From: Megamerina dolium
Lineage: Eukaryota; Arthropoda; Insecta; Diptera; Megamerinidae
Reading direction: 5' to 3'
Length of the DNA: 64,000 nt
Assembly: GCA_963854835.1 (NCBI GenBank)
Contig: OY978529.1
Span: forward strand, 46,074,821 to 46,138,820
Shown here: piece by piece, positions 22,073 to 34,200 of the stretch
Position numbering within the stretch: the first letter of the stretch is position 1
Layout of the letters: every line of letters begins with the position of its first letter
Program-made: the position numbers and the translations under genes
Notes under the pieces: model-generated
Databases searched by the model: none
The model's input: only the letters and a program-made list of their open reading frames with translations
What the model was told of the DNA's origin: nothing

Positions 22073-22308
22073 TTAGATGCAACATGTAGGTTTATCCAAA
22101 TCTCTCCAAACCGCAACATTGCAATTGCTTTGAATATAAATGTTGTAGAACCGATATCGAACAGCATTGAAGCTAAGCTGGTTGTCCTGAGACGACGAAG
22201 CAGCGCTGATGGCTGGAGTTGAAGTTTCGAAAGGTGAGACTTCCTCCTCAACTGATACATCCTTAACACTAGTTGGTGTTGGGGATGATATATTCAACTC
22301 GCCGCTTT
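22073..22308 (-). other. Unassigned open frame with coding-like composition
   Basis: Opens after a TAA and reads about 78 codons: SGELNISSPTPTSVKDVS, then acidic VEEEVSPFE, a serine-rich SAASSSQDNQ and VRYRFYNIYIQ, ending CCI before a stop. There is no ATG at the start and no similarity I recognise. Mixed codon use and the lack of simple repeats set it apart from other frames in the window. It ends about 150 bp from the Tc1-like element at 22455. It could be a decayed transposon ORF, a host exon on the minus strand or chance. Confidence 0.25.
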
Positions 22309-22454
22309 ATACAACCTCTACGAATTTATGCTTGCTGAAACAATGGGCTAAATGTAAATTTTAACGTTTTAGCGATCAGCCCAGCTTTTTGCCGTGTTCA
22401 AACAGTGCAATCTGTAATTGGTCTCATGTAAAGGTAGCCTTGAATGGTTCTATC

Positions 22455-23657
22455 TACAGGGTTAGGCGTTACTAACTACACATGGGTATATCTGTCAAAC
22501 CGATGTTGCCAACAGCCAACAGCTGAAATAACAGCTGTTTATATTGTTTACAAGCTACCACAATCATTTGCGTCTAAGTTTTGTAGAACAAACGTTATTC
22601 GAAATGGAATTCAAACGTAATAGTGTGCTTGCGTTATATTTGGCTGAAAAATCACAACTAGCTATTGTTCGTGGAAAAGCTCAAACACCTCAAAGTGAAT
22701 AAAATGTTTGTGTATCATACCATAAATCGTTATAATGATACAGGCAACATTGCCAAACGCTATAGTGTTGGACGAAGAAAAAACAGCAACATCACCTGAA
22801 ATGGTTCGGAAAGTGAAGGGTCGACTTGAACGAAATCCACGTCGTAGTGGTAATCAAATGGCCAAAGAACTGAAAATATTCCAGTGAAGCATCCGACGCA
22901 TATTCCGAAATGAGCTCAATGTAAAGCTTTACAAGTTCCAAAAGGCACACGATCTTGCACCAAAGCAACAAAAAGTTCGACTCAAAAGAGCAAAGGAGTT
23001 GCTACGCTTGCACGAACGTGACGAATTTCAAAACATTGTGTTCTCTGATGGGAAACATTTCCCTAAGAAAATTTTAGACTACGAATGGCCACCCGGAGTA
23101 ATTTTTCATCTAAATGCAATCAAGTCAAAGTCAAAGTCAATGCGATTTATTACCGGGAAAATCTTCTGGAAGTTTCTTTAGAGCCGTGGGCACGCAAAAA
23201 TTTCGATCGTAGACCATGGACGTTCCAACAAGACGGCATCGTCGCATAAAGCTCGTGTGAATCAAGAATAGTTAAAAAATCATGTTTCACACTTTATTTC
23301 GTCTACACAATGGCAATTCGAATTCGCCAGATCCAAATCCGATGGACTATTCCATCTGGGCCATTTTGGAGAGCATGGTGAGGACTAAAAAATATGCCAG
23401 TATGGATGTGCTGAAGAAAGCCATTGTTCGGGAATGGGCCAAAATACCTGAAGATCACATTCGTGAAGCATACAACTCGTTTTTAACCGTTTGAAGGCCA
23501 TAGTCAAGGCAAAAGGTGACCACATCGAGCTAGAGTGAATGGATGTTAAAATTTTGATTATTTCCACAATTTTTGTAATTTGAATCAATGAAAAATAATT
23601 TCATAAAAAAAAGATATGGTCGCTTGAATGGTAGCACTTCAATCGCCTAACCATGTA
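22455..23657 (+). mobile_element. Tc1/mariner-superfamily transposon with both ends present
   Basis: The ends are TACAGGGTTAGGCG at 22455-22468 and its near-perfect inverse CGCCTAACCATGTA at 23644-23657 (13 of 14 match), each including the TA target dinucleotide. Coding starts near ATG 22604 (EFKRNSVLALYLAEKSQLA). Frames continue with SPEMVRKVKGRLERNPRRSG, AKELKI, IRRIFRNELN, APKQQKVRLKRAKELL, FQNIVFSDGK (first catalytic D; E of the usual DEK is G), RRPWTFQQDG (second D), then SPDPNPMDYSIWAILES (third acidic site) and KKAIVREWAKIPEDHIREA. Many stops and shifts are present. At 1.2 kb it is near full length for the superfamily. Confidence 0.88.
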
Positions 23658-24407
23658 ATATTTTAACGTTGACTTAAGCAGTTATGGTGTTATTACATTT
23701 TAAGATAACACTTTCAAATCGAAACCGAGCATATTAAAAGAGATTTGAAAATTATTTTTGGCTGTTTTTTTCATTCGTTAAGTGCAATTGTGTTAGGCCT
23801 CCGTATGATATATTTGCAATATAGAAATATATAGCACAAATGCAGATATCTTATCAAAGCGAATATACCAAAAGTAAATAGCGTACAGCTTTAAAAAATG
23901 TGAATCACTTTTGAAAAGTGGGTTAGAAAATTTATCCTGTCATATTATTTGAATATTTACACAACAACAATAACAACAACAAGTGTGTTTGTAAGAATAT
24001 GTTTGTGCTGCATACAAAAAGAATGAAAGGATTCATATGCAAAATGCCTTCTCATGGGATGATGACGATGACGACGACGATGACGATGAATAAAAGGTGT
24101 TGAAGAAAAGCCGTTTTGCGGAAAGCTGTTTTTTTTCTTCTTCTTCATTATTGCATTTTTCTGTTTATTTTTGTTATGGTTTTCCAACGCTACCTTTATT
24201 TTCCAAAGATGGCGTTTTGAAATGCTTTTAGGATTATGTTGAAGAAGTTTATTGAAATTTGCTGTTTATTATTATTTTTTAATATACATAAGTACTTGAA
24301 TTGTTTATGTATGTGTGTGTGTGTGTGTGTGTGTTAATGCGTATACTTATATTGTTGTAGTTCATAAAATTTATTTGCATTATTATAATCATTTACTCAA
24401 ATTTACA
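23658..24407. other. Non-coding stretch with CAA, GAT and GT runs
   Basis: CAA run at 23961-23982, GAT/GAC run at 24058-24090, GT run at 24309-24334. If the splice signal at 24438 is real, this is the upstream intron segment. Confidence 0.5.
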
Positions 24408-24444
24408 TTTTTCTCTCTCTCTCTCTCTCTTATTTCAGGTATGT
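24408..24444 (+). promoter_or_regulatory. Putative recursive splice site (ratchet point)
   Basis: A 29-nt tract at 24408-24436 with a single purine (A at 24432) leads into TTTCAG ending at 24438. This is followed with no gap by GTATGT at 24439-24444. In Drosophila, juxtaposed acceptor and donor (pyrimidine tract, CAG, then GTRAGT-like) mark recursive splice sites, where a very long intron is removed in steps through a zero-length exon. GTATGT is a good though not optimal donor. Possible branch-point text (TTTACTCAA) lies 40-50 nt upstream. The caveat is that the tract is partly a CT microsatellite, so the match could be chance. It is the only site this strong I found on either strand. Confidence 0.55.
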
Positions 24445-25079
24445 ACGCACATTTCTAACAAATTACATATTCCCTATATGGATTATTTAAATTATTATGT
24501 AAGTAAATGTATTTTTATCACTATTCAATTGAATTAATTGATTGACTATTCAATTTCAAAATTTGACATACATTTAAATGTGTATCATGTAATTTTACAT
24601 ACTTACGTATATCTGTGTATTGGAACAAAATCAATACATTACATGAACATTTTTCATGTAGACTAACTGGTAATTTTGTAGATGTACGGACACATGTGTT
24701 TAATGTGCATATATACATATGTTTTTACCTACCTACCTATACATTTGTACTAAATTTGTAATGCAAAAATTTTAATTTAGATTTACGCAGCTCTTGTATA
24801 CACACGAATCCTTAGGAACATGTATATAAGTTATAGACACATTTGTTGCGGAAACATTTTATAAATACCTGTATATGTAAGTAGTGTATTGTGTTGAAAA
24901 GATGCTACAATTTGAAATGAATGTTATTATTATATATTTGTAGTTCAGAAGATATACACAGATCTACTATGTGTATATGATGTAAATGAAAGTCCCTCCC
25001 AAACTTTGAACATATTGTTCGCGTTGGGACAATTCATCGCAAATGTAGGAATAGAATAGAAATATTGAATTAATGTGAA
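24445..25079. other. AT-rich non-coding stretch
   Basis: No gene or element recognised. Confidence 0.5.
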
Positions 25080-25600
25080 TACAGGGCATTCAAACGAGAA
25101 GTGTCATTTAAAAAAACGCAATATTTTTGCAAAAAGAAAAGAAGTTAGTTCGTAATGGAACACAATATCTGTCAAATGTCTGCCGCTACTCTTCTTGCCA
25201 TTCTTTTGATGAACATTGTCATCACATTTTCTCATAATTGCGGCTGTATCTTGTGAGTAACAGCACTAATACTGTTTTTGAGTGCTTCAGTATTTGCTGG
25301 AGCATTGGCGTAGACTTTACCATTAACGTAACCCCAAAGGAAAAAGTCTAATGGTGTTAAGTCGCATGCTTACGCAAGCTTCAAACTCACCATTTCGAGA
25401 AATCGCATATTCGGCATGTGTCGCCGTTCTGCTGAAAATAAACGTCTTCTACGTCCATAGTATCAATTTCAGGTCAAAAAAAGTCAGTCAACATTATGCA
25501 GTAAGGCAATTCGTTCACTGAAACGATCGCACCGGCATAATTTTTCCAAAAAATATGGTCCAATGACACCGCCAATCCAAAAACCGTATTAAACTATCAC
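25080..25600 (-). pseudogene. IS630/Tc1-type transposon, C-terminal half with 3' inverted repeat
   Basis: The left end TACAGGGCATTCAAACGAG is the counterpart of the end at 117-150. On the minus strand the body reads, across frames, LTPLDFFLWGYV near 25345 (catalytic D region), VYANAPANTEALKNSISAV, ITRKIQPQ-like text, and MFIKRMARRVAADI to about 25160. This is the typical C-terminal half of insect transposases with the DFFLWGY motif. The N-terminal part is missing and LINE-A copy 5 starts within about 100 bp to the right. Several stops are present. Confidence 0.75.
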
Positions 25601-25687
25601 TCGTTGTGGATGGAGAGGTTATTCGACTATTTTTCTTCGGTTTTTGGAGTCTCAGATGCTACAGTTTTGCTTATTCTCGTATTCAGA

Positions 25688-26305
25688 CAGATGAAAATGA
25701 GCTTAATCAATCAAATGAGAATATGGTCGGACGAAAGCATGTCTGATGATTGTAGGCTCAGTGTTCTCTATCGAGTACACAAGAAAGGAGACCCCACAAT
25801 TTGCGCCAATTACCATGATGTAAGTCTTTTGAACATCACATACGTTGTCTTATCGTGCGTACCGTGTAAAAGATTGAAGCCTATGCTCAGTGACCTGATT
25901 TGACCTTATCAGTGTGGCTTCAAACCTAAGAGATTGCCCATTGTCGTGGAGATGTCCTGATTTGGGGCATAATGGCACTATCTTCAACAAAAATATTATG
26001 CTGTTAGCGAATGCCGATGATATTGACATAATCGGTATTAACACGGGCGCAGTTATTACAGCAATCGCAGAGTTGTCAAAATAGTTGTGTGTCAAATGGG
26101 TATTAAGGTAAATGATGAACTGTTAGCGAATGCCGACGATATTGACATAATGTGTATGAACACTGGAGCAGTTAGTACAACATACTCTCAGGGTTGTCAA
26201 AATAGTTGTGTGTCGAATGGGCATGACGAAGTACTTAGTGTTAACAAACAATCGCGATGTCTTCGACAGCACGTCATTCTTAACAACTCGAGTTCAAAGC
26301 GATAG
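25688..26305 (+). pseudogene. LINE-A copy 5: RT fragment with duplicated active-site segment
   Basis: The frame to 25903 reads IWSDESMSDDCRLSVLYRV, KKGDPTICANYHDVSLLNI and CKRLKPMLSDLI, then a stop where copy 3 also has one (LI-stop-LYQCGF). Further on, LLANADDIDIIG occurs at about 25999-26035. An almost identical LLANADDIDIMC follows at about 26121-26160, with shared downstream text, so the ADD active-site region is present twice about 121 bp apart. The usual FRQGDALS block is missing. The copy ends near 26305. Confidence 0.8.
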
Positions 26306-27596
26306 CTTGTTCCCTACTTGTTCAAAATAATATTGTATAATACAGTAATAATAACAGTAATAAATAAGAATAATTATTTTAATGTATAAACATTTGCTTG
26401 AATATGATTACGTACCAGAGCTGTAAATAAATTCATTCATTTAGGATTCACTACTAACTAATATGCCATTCAAATAATGCTTTACTTTTCAGTCAGTCAC
26501 ATTTTTTTTTTGCATATATGCGCTTTTTCAGAATTCAATCACGTAAAATATAAAATGCGAAATTAAATCGTTCCATTATCAGTGACTGCGGTAATATTGA
26601 CTTGAAAATGCATAAATAAGGCTTCTGCTTTTCAAGTTCAAAATAGTTGACTTAAAACTGAAAATGATTTAATCCTTTGCAGCTTTGGCTACGTGAATAT
26701 ATTACTTGAATACATGTACGTGCACTTATACATATGCAAATACGTTTCATCGTACATATGAATATACTATTTACATACATATATACATAAGGAGAATTGA
26801 CTGACTGGTCTACTTCCGGTGACCTAATGCTTGAACACGCGATGAAAACATTTTACTAACACCTTTTCAAATCATTGGTACAAACTGCATATACAAATAT
26901 ACATTCGTACTCGTACAACGTACCTAATCGTATCGTTCGTTGTTGACGTTGCGGGATACAAGGTACGAGTATGTATATGCAGGAGCCTGTACCTTTGTAT
27001 GGACATAGTAATACATTATTCCTTCAACACCAGTATACATATGCCACCTGATGCCACAACATCAAACATCATACACAACAGAGTGTGTACTCGACATAAT
27101 ACATTCCATTTGTGGATTGTATTTGACAAGTGTGCTATTGTAAAAGAGAACAAGTTCGTTTCAATGCGGTCGTCGGAGAGTACATTGAGTGATATTTTAA
27201 GTGTGTCTAATTTCAAGCATGTTTACATTGTTTTAAGCAAAATTAAATATATTTCAAGCGTCATTTCATAAATGTCTCTGAAGAATACATAGTTGTAGCA
27301 ACAGGGAAAATTATGGCAACGATTTTTTTTTATGGGTCTACATAGGTCGAATATCTGATTATCTTCAGAAAGGTAAAACAATCAAAACTCAGACTGGCAT
27401 TTAAACCTTTTTGGATGAAGAAAAGAAAAAAAAATCACACGTGTTTTGATAGTAGGCAAATTTAATGAATTAATGTATGAAGCGATTATTACAGAGGGAC
27501 ACAATTTCAGGGTTATTGTCTGGGGGCGGAATAATTCCAACTCAGAATGAAAGACCTGAACCCTAAACCTGAACAAATTTTTTCTTATATCCATAT
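26306..27596. other. AT-rich non-coding stretch
   Basis: No gene is supported. Open frames at 26999-27271 and 27016-27216 overlap on opposite strands and match nothing. Confidence 0.5.
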
Positions 27597-27970
27597 CAGG
27601 TTAGGTTAGGTTTTGTGGCTGCCCTCTCTCTGAGAGGACACACTTAGGCCAGAAAGGCCCATTGTGATACCACTGAGCTTCTCTTCCAATACCGTTGTGC
27701 GTGTTAAATTTGGACAACATTAGAAGGGACCTACTTATATTAGTTGGTTCCGAACGGCAGGACTCTTGTGACATCACTTTATCTTAGTTTTGTCACAGAG
27801 CTCTTTTAAGAAGCATTTTTGGCACATTGTTACTGCCGGAAAAATTGGCAATTCTTGCCGGCAGGCGGGTACCGTTCGAAAGAAAAATCTTTTCGATATC
27901 AAATTTTATTATGCTTCAGCCGGGGATTGAACCTACGACCTACAGATCAGAAGGCCAACTCACTAAACAT
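27597..27970 (-). mobile_element. SINE copy of the CCTAAC-tail subfamily
   Basis: Starts at the low end with CAGGTTAGGTTAGGTTTTGT and CTCTCTGAGAGGACACACTT, then GGCCCATTGTGATACC. It continues through the common body to the tRNA-like head (GGGGATTGAACC reversed B box at about 27921) and stops in the head near 27970. It lacks the GTGGCACTTAAAGCCCC tail of the other subfamily. Confidence 0.87.
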
Positions 27971-28076
27971 ATTAAGTCCATATTAAGTTTGCAATTTTTT
28001 GCCTGAGTGTTTTTAGAATAAGTCGAAAAAAGGGTTAAAATTCATATCGGAGCGAAATATGTTGTTTGGATGCATA

Positions 28077-28248
28077 TAGTAAAATTTCACGAGAATTAAT
28101 TTTGAAGAACATTTTAACCCGCTAGCTCTCTTACAAAAGGGTCGTTTTGACGCCTTTTTTTTTTTTGAAAATCTGAATAAAATGGCATTTAGAAGGTCGC
28201 TAGGGGGTTAAAATGTTCTAGAAAATTATTCATCGAAACATTTTACTA
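28077..28248. repeat. Foldback element: 172-bp imperfect palindrome
   Basis: The left arm from TAGTAAAAT at 28077 through TTTTGAAGAACATTTTAACC to CGCTAGC at about 28126 is the inverse of the right arm, GCTAGGGGGTTAAAATGTTC at 28199 through GAAAATTATTCATCG to ATTTTACTA at 28248. Arms are about 48-50 nt with few mismatches; the loop is about 72 nt. It has no coding capacity. It could be a small MITE or foldback transposon; if transcribed it would form a long hairpin RNA. Confidence 0.75.
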
Positions 28249-28605
28249 GGGTTATTCCCAGGACTGAGTATGCAAGAAGATTTTGATGTGTTACTATAAT
28301 GGTCCAAAATACTGTGTCACTATGTTATCTGTTTTAAAACTTGAAAAACGTCTATTTGGAAAGTATTTTTCATACTTCAGCATGCTTTAATGATGGAATA
28401 GAATTATTGGAAAAATTTTGATCTAATTGTATTGTTATTTTAAGAGATTATTGTGATTAAAGATTTAATTGTTTGGAAATAATTCCACTATAAATCGAAC
28501 CGAGAATAATTTAATAATAAATTTGCAAAAAAAAACAGTGTATGGGAACTTGTCAAGCTCAAATTGCTGCCCATTTTATATGAAGGAATAGCTAAAAATG
28601 CACAA

Positions 28606-28725
28606 TGGCCGAGTTTCTCTTCCAGTCTTGTTGTGCCACAGATCTGTATCAGATGCTTTTTCGTTGTAAGTCTTTAATTGCCTACTTGTCAACGAGTGGG
28701 CGAGAATCTACGAACGGAACAATAC
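28606..28725 (-). mobile_element. Degenerate SINE fragment
   Basis: GGCCGAGTTTCTCTTCCAGT, GTTGTGC, ATGCTTTTTCG and TTGTCAACGAGTGGGCGAGA are scattered matches, in order, to the reversed SINE tail and body, with large gaps between them. Confidence 0.5.
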
Positions 28726-28946
28726 GACCATAAGAGCGATATTACTTCTTCACTAAATAAATATACACTTTTCAAATGTTTACTTATCATCAAATACAAT
28801 TTTTAGTATATACTTATGATATGTTCATGTCACATTGAGTGAAAATATGTGGATCGTATTCATTCACTCAAAATTATTCAATTTTTGTGCTCGTAGCGTA
28901 GATATAAAAAGATATATGTATATATGTATATGTATATGTATATAGA

Positions 28947-28977
<31 letters not shown>

Positions 28978-30856
28978 TTTTTGGAAACAACTTGTATGAA
29001 CATGATGGAGCAGCAGATGGTTAGCTTGATGAGTGGAACTCAAACAATAAACGAACCAACCAACCAGACCAGCAACGAACATGATGTTGTCTATTACTAT
29101 GTATTTGTTGGTGTTGTTCATTCATTCATTGTACATATTGCTGCTGCTATTTGGACACTTTCGGTTGTTGTAGTTGTTGCTGCTGCTACTATTGCTGTTG
29201 TAGCTGTTGTAGGAGCACCAGGTTACACTTATAGCTTGTCAGCTAAATTTAGTTTCTCATGATCTTTTCTGGTGTACGGTTATAATAACTGCGTATAATA
29301 TTCTATGCGTGTCTTAGTCGTCGGTAGTCGTCTTTTTTAACGTGTTTTAAATATTTTGACTAAATACTTACATGTATGTAGTTAATGTCGTAGTGTAATC
29401 ATTAAAAAGTAGCAATATATTGTTTAGCGAAAAGACAAAAAAATATAACGTTTTATTTGAATGTGTATGTGTTTTCTTGGTGGTAAATTTTTGCATTGTA
29501 AATATTCGTAGTTAATATTTGTCGCGTGGCGGCATTTTATGGTGTGATTGATATAGAACGCAACAACAATTGCGCCTCCCCCATTTCTATAGTAAATTAT
29601 GCTGATGGTAGTGGTGGTAGCAGCCTGTAGTAATAGTATGTCAAATCAAAAAATATTTACATTCGCCCCCAGTCGATGCGAATACATAACAATAAAGAAA
29701 AACAAAAACCCCCTCAAAAAAAAAAAAAAAAAAAAAAAATTAAATCGCTTTATCCATCCATTGATTACATAGTTGTACATAGATAGTAGTCAAAAATTCA
29801 TGAAAAGCGTGCTGGTGTCTGCCCGTATGTGTTTGTGTGCTTCGGGAAAGAAATTGTCATTTGTAATCGCAGCGTGTATACGCATCCGTCGTACCCGTCA
29901 ATTGTAATTGCATATAATTATAATTTCTGTGCGAATTTTGCGAATTTAATTAAATATCAGCCGATTATTTTCTTTATTTTTTTTTGTTAGTATTCTTTCA
30001 TCATCATCATCGTCTTCCTCCAATTTGTGCTTCAATTTCCTATGTACATATAATATCCTTTGTTTCATGGATTTTTTTTTTAAAGCAACGAAAATTTCTA
30101 GCATAATATAGAGTGACTTGAAAGAAGAAGAAGAAGAAAACAAAATAATCATAATTATGTTTATAATTATAATACAAAATAAACATGATTTCGTAATTAT
30201 TAATTTTGGCTCCCTTTTCATATTCACATACATACTATAACTGTCGTGTTATTTTGATTACATTTTAATTGAATTTGTGTGGGTGTTTTAAACGTTTGCT
30301 AGTTTGGTTGACACCGACACACCTCAAACCCATACAATCGATTTATAATTTATAAGCGTGTGTTTGCGTGTGTGTGTGTGTGTGTGTTGCTTAATTTTAT
30401 TATTATTATTTATTGAAAAGGCGGCAATATCATAACATAACGTGATAACATCAGAAACATCAAAAGTGATAATGCCTAGTGTGATTATGACAGTAGAACG
30501 TTAGCATAATTGAATACTTTGAAACGAAAAAAATTTAATTGAAATAATTTTGTCTGAGTATCGTAAAAGTAGATAACGCTTAAGTTTATTTTAAAATATC
30601 TAATTAAATTATGAGTATAAAAGTCTCAAAAAATTGTGTTCAAAAATAATAATATATGCTAAATTCATCACTGAGCTTACGAATTTATAACATGAAATGA
30701 TCCACTATGCTAAATATATAACTTTTTTTCATTACCACAACGCGCGAAATAACGGTATTTAAGTTTTTGAATAAAAACAGAAAATCATCAAAGAAATTCA
30801 ATAGTTTTTTCATACAAAAATTGTCATCTGGCGTTTTAGTAAAAAAAAAAAACATA
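28726..30856. other. Microsatellite-rich non-coding stretch
   Basis: Holds a TATG/TA run at about 28911-28968 followed by a T run, a TTG/GCT-rich patch at 29140-29215, a run of 24 A at 29716-29739 and a GT run at about 30367-30386. The valine/alanine-rich frame at 28924-29262 is translated simple sequence. Confidence 0.55.
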
Positions 30857-31200
30857 AATATGTGGCACTTATAAGCCCCGAGAAGGGTTCTTTGGCCGAG
30901 ATTCTATTCCATTACTGTTTTGCGTGTTAAATTTTGGACAATATTAGAAGGAACCTACTTATTTTAGTCGGTTCCGAATGGAAGAACTCTTGCGAAATCA
31001 CTTTTTCTGAGCTTTGTTGTCACAGGGTTCTTTTAGAAGCTTTTCCATATTAAATTGTTACTGCCGGAAGAAGTACCAATTGTTTGCCGACTGATGGGTA
31101 ACGTTCGAAAGAAAAATCTTTTCAATACTAAATTTATGCTTCAGCCGGGGATTGAACCCACGACCTACAGATCAGAAGGCCAACACACTAACCACTGAGC
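30857..31200 (-). mobile_element. SINE copy, nearly full length
   Basis: Runs from ATGTGGCACTTATAAGCCCC (reversed tail) through GTCGGTTCCGAATGGAAGAA and ATGGGTAACGTTCGAAAGAA to the reversed B box GGGGATTGAACCC. It ends in the A-box region (ACCACTGAGC) at 31200, missing the first bases of the head. A short A run precedes it. Confidence 0.88.
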
Positions 31201-34200
31201 GTTTTTGTTCTGGGGGAAAATATCACTTAAACGAATATATGTTTTTCTTTTGGTTTTTCTAAGTAGACTTTTTCAATTTTTACGAACATTTAACGTACTG
31301 TGTGACCAAACATATTATGCATTATGATGATAGTAACTTTTAGCCACAGATAAAATAGATATGTAGGTGTAGTGAAGCCAACCTATGTCACCATCAACTT
31401 TGATTGAATATTAGCCGACGTAGGCTTATGAGATTCGCTCATCGACTAATTCTGTTATTTCTAAAAATCAAAAAAAAAAAAAAAAATGTGTAAATCCTGC
31501 CATTCAATGATAGACAGAACAACACTTAGAACTAAAAAAGTGAAGAAATATTAGAGCTGTAGAATGAGAGCCACTAAATTTGAAGTGCCCTTGAGCTCAT
31601 TCATTTTCATGATACTAAAGGATCTGCTTCTGCATCTTAATATTATTATTTATTATTATTATTGTTATTATTATTTAAAAATAGGATCAAATCGATGATT
31701 TGATAACTTCTTCATGCAAAAAGGTGTAGCCAAGCATCCATCTAAATTGTATTTGTCTCAACCCATTGTTCTGTTGAAACATTATTCATTGTATTCCTAA
31801 TTATATATGTATGTATTTGTTAAAGTAGAAATATGTACGCCTAACAGTATAATATGGAATTGTAACAGAAATGCTGACTTAATGATTGTGCAATTTAACT
31901 TTTTTTTGATTCGATCACATCATTACATGTATAAATAAATTACGCGTTACTCTTATGGTAGGTAGTTTTTGTTGTTATTTCAGCAAAAGTAAGAGTAATC
32001 GTTTTTATTGATATCATCATTTCGCTGCTACTGCGGCTGCGACTGGCTGCACATCATCAACGGCCATTATCAACTTTGAAAACATTGCCATCACCATAGC
32101 ATTATCGCGTCCATTTCTTTCATATCAATTGATTTGACGTTCTACTACGATTCTTTTACATTTTTCATATTTTTCTTTTTGTTTTTTTGCTCTTTTATTT
32201 TATTCTATTTTTTGTTGTTGTCGGTATGCGTGTGTTAGTGAGTACCTATAGGCACTTTCTAATGGTAATTGATTGAACACACTCTTACACGCACACACAC
32301 TTAGTTTACGTACTTTACGTGCTTTACGTAATAAAACACATCGTATACATACAGTAGTAGAATATATCCTTGATAATATTTAATAGGATTGAAAATTGTG
32401 TAGAGCCGTAGAAGTAAATAGAATAAGCACGGACAGAGGAAGAAAAAGAATACAACAAATTGATGAAGGAATAATTGATCAGCATGTTTGTGAATGAAAT
32501 GAACGTCATTTCATATAACAGACATATTACGTATATTACTTACTAATACGTATAATTTATTAATGATTTATTGTATACGTACGTTGCAAGTAAATATTAT
32601 TATCGTTGACGTTGATGATGGTGTTGGTTGGTTGGTTGGTGTTGCAAGTGCTTAAAATTTAATTTAATCGAAAAAATATAATATTCTGTGTGTATATAAT
32701 AACTAAAAAACAATAACAATCACACTGAGGAAAAAATGCCATTATTAAATTCAAAATAATAAATGTTCTCAAACAACAACAACAACAACAATAATAATGA
32801 TATGAAATTTGTGCAAATATATTCCACGATCTAAGTACATATACCAATAACTACTTACCTAAGTATATAGCTAAAGTGTGAGCGCTTATAATAAACCGTT
32901 AAAATAAAGCCAATAATAAACAAACCACCAAAATGCCATATAAAGCGAGGCGCATCAAGTTTTTTTTACTTACCACAACACATTGCATAAAATGTTAAGC
33001 TCCAAGTAAAGTAAAGCCAAACAAAGTGAAGCAAACAAACAAACAAATAAACAAAACGAAACCAAAATATGTAAAAATGACAACAAAAAAAAAAAAAAAT
33101 TGAACAGAATTGAAACACGAAGGTACATCCATCTACACATTGAAACAAGGATACTTAATATGAACGCTGCCGCCGTTATGCAATTAATGGCAACTTCCGT
33201 CTCATAATGGACATTTACGCACACATCCACACAAACAAACGCATAGAATTGAACGTATATACATAAAACCGCCTTTATTGGCAAAAAAAAAAAAAAAAAA
33301 ACAAAAAGACACTTAGTCAGCCAGTTGGCCAACTTATTCGTATAAGTGAACGATTTGTTGAAAATTGTGACTACGGTTTGATGTGAGACAAAAACACAAA
33401 GTCGCATATAAATGATGGCTAGAATGTGCCATTAGTGTGTTCAAGTATAAAGGTGTATATATATTATATTATAGTGTGAGTGTAGTACGTTATATGGGCA
33501 TTTCTGAGAAAAAAAAACAACTAAAACTCGTATGAAAGTTTGTTTTAACTTTCATAAAAAATGCTTAATTAAACGATTATTACCATCATTGAGTTATATA
33601 AAGTTTTTCGCAAAAAAAAAATTAATTTTTCTTTGAGTTGTATAGGAGCTGCCACTCTCAGTTGGATCAAACCTCACCGATCCTTTATATTTGGTACGAT
33701 ATAAGGTAGAGAATATACCAAATTTCAGCAGAGAACAAACCTTGACATTTATATACATACTCGTACAATAGAGTCTGGCTTAGCCCTTTTGGCAACTAAG
33801 AAATTGCCGAAGTAATTGCTGATGTTTTCATACAAAAATTGACGCAGAACTATCAACGTCAAATGAAAATATGTGTAATTTGCTTCTTAAGAACGGAAAA
33901 ATGTCACAGCTAACTAATGTCATAAAGAAAAAATCATAACATTGACAAAATATATCAAAAATATGTTTATAGTCAAAACAATCCATGTGCGAAATCGGCA
34001 CTTAGTTATTTGCCAACCCAACTCCAACATTCGATATTGTTCGATATACTCATCAAACTTAGTGTTGGTCAAAATATTTTTAAATTATAGCTTTCACAAA
34101 CGATAAGAATAATCTTCTTTCATATTCAGAGGGGTACATCTTCAGTTACCTCGAGCGGGACTGTGGAAATATTCGCACAAGGGAAGCAAAATAGACAAAA

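Noticed and set aside
28924..29262. 112-codon frame with a hydrophobic valine-rich stretch that looks like a membrane segment
   Set aside because: It is translated GTT/GCT and TA repeats, with no conserved domain and an equally long shadow frame.
32970..33407. 145-codon minus-strand frame rich in F, C and V
   Set aside because: Composition follows from A/T runs and ACA-rich DNA on the other strand; no motif.
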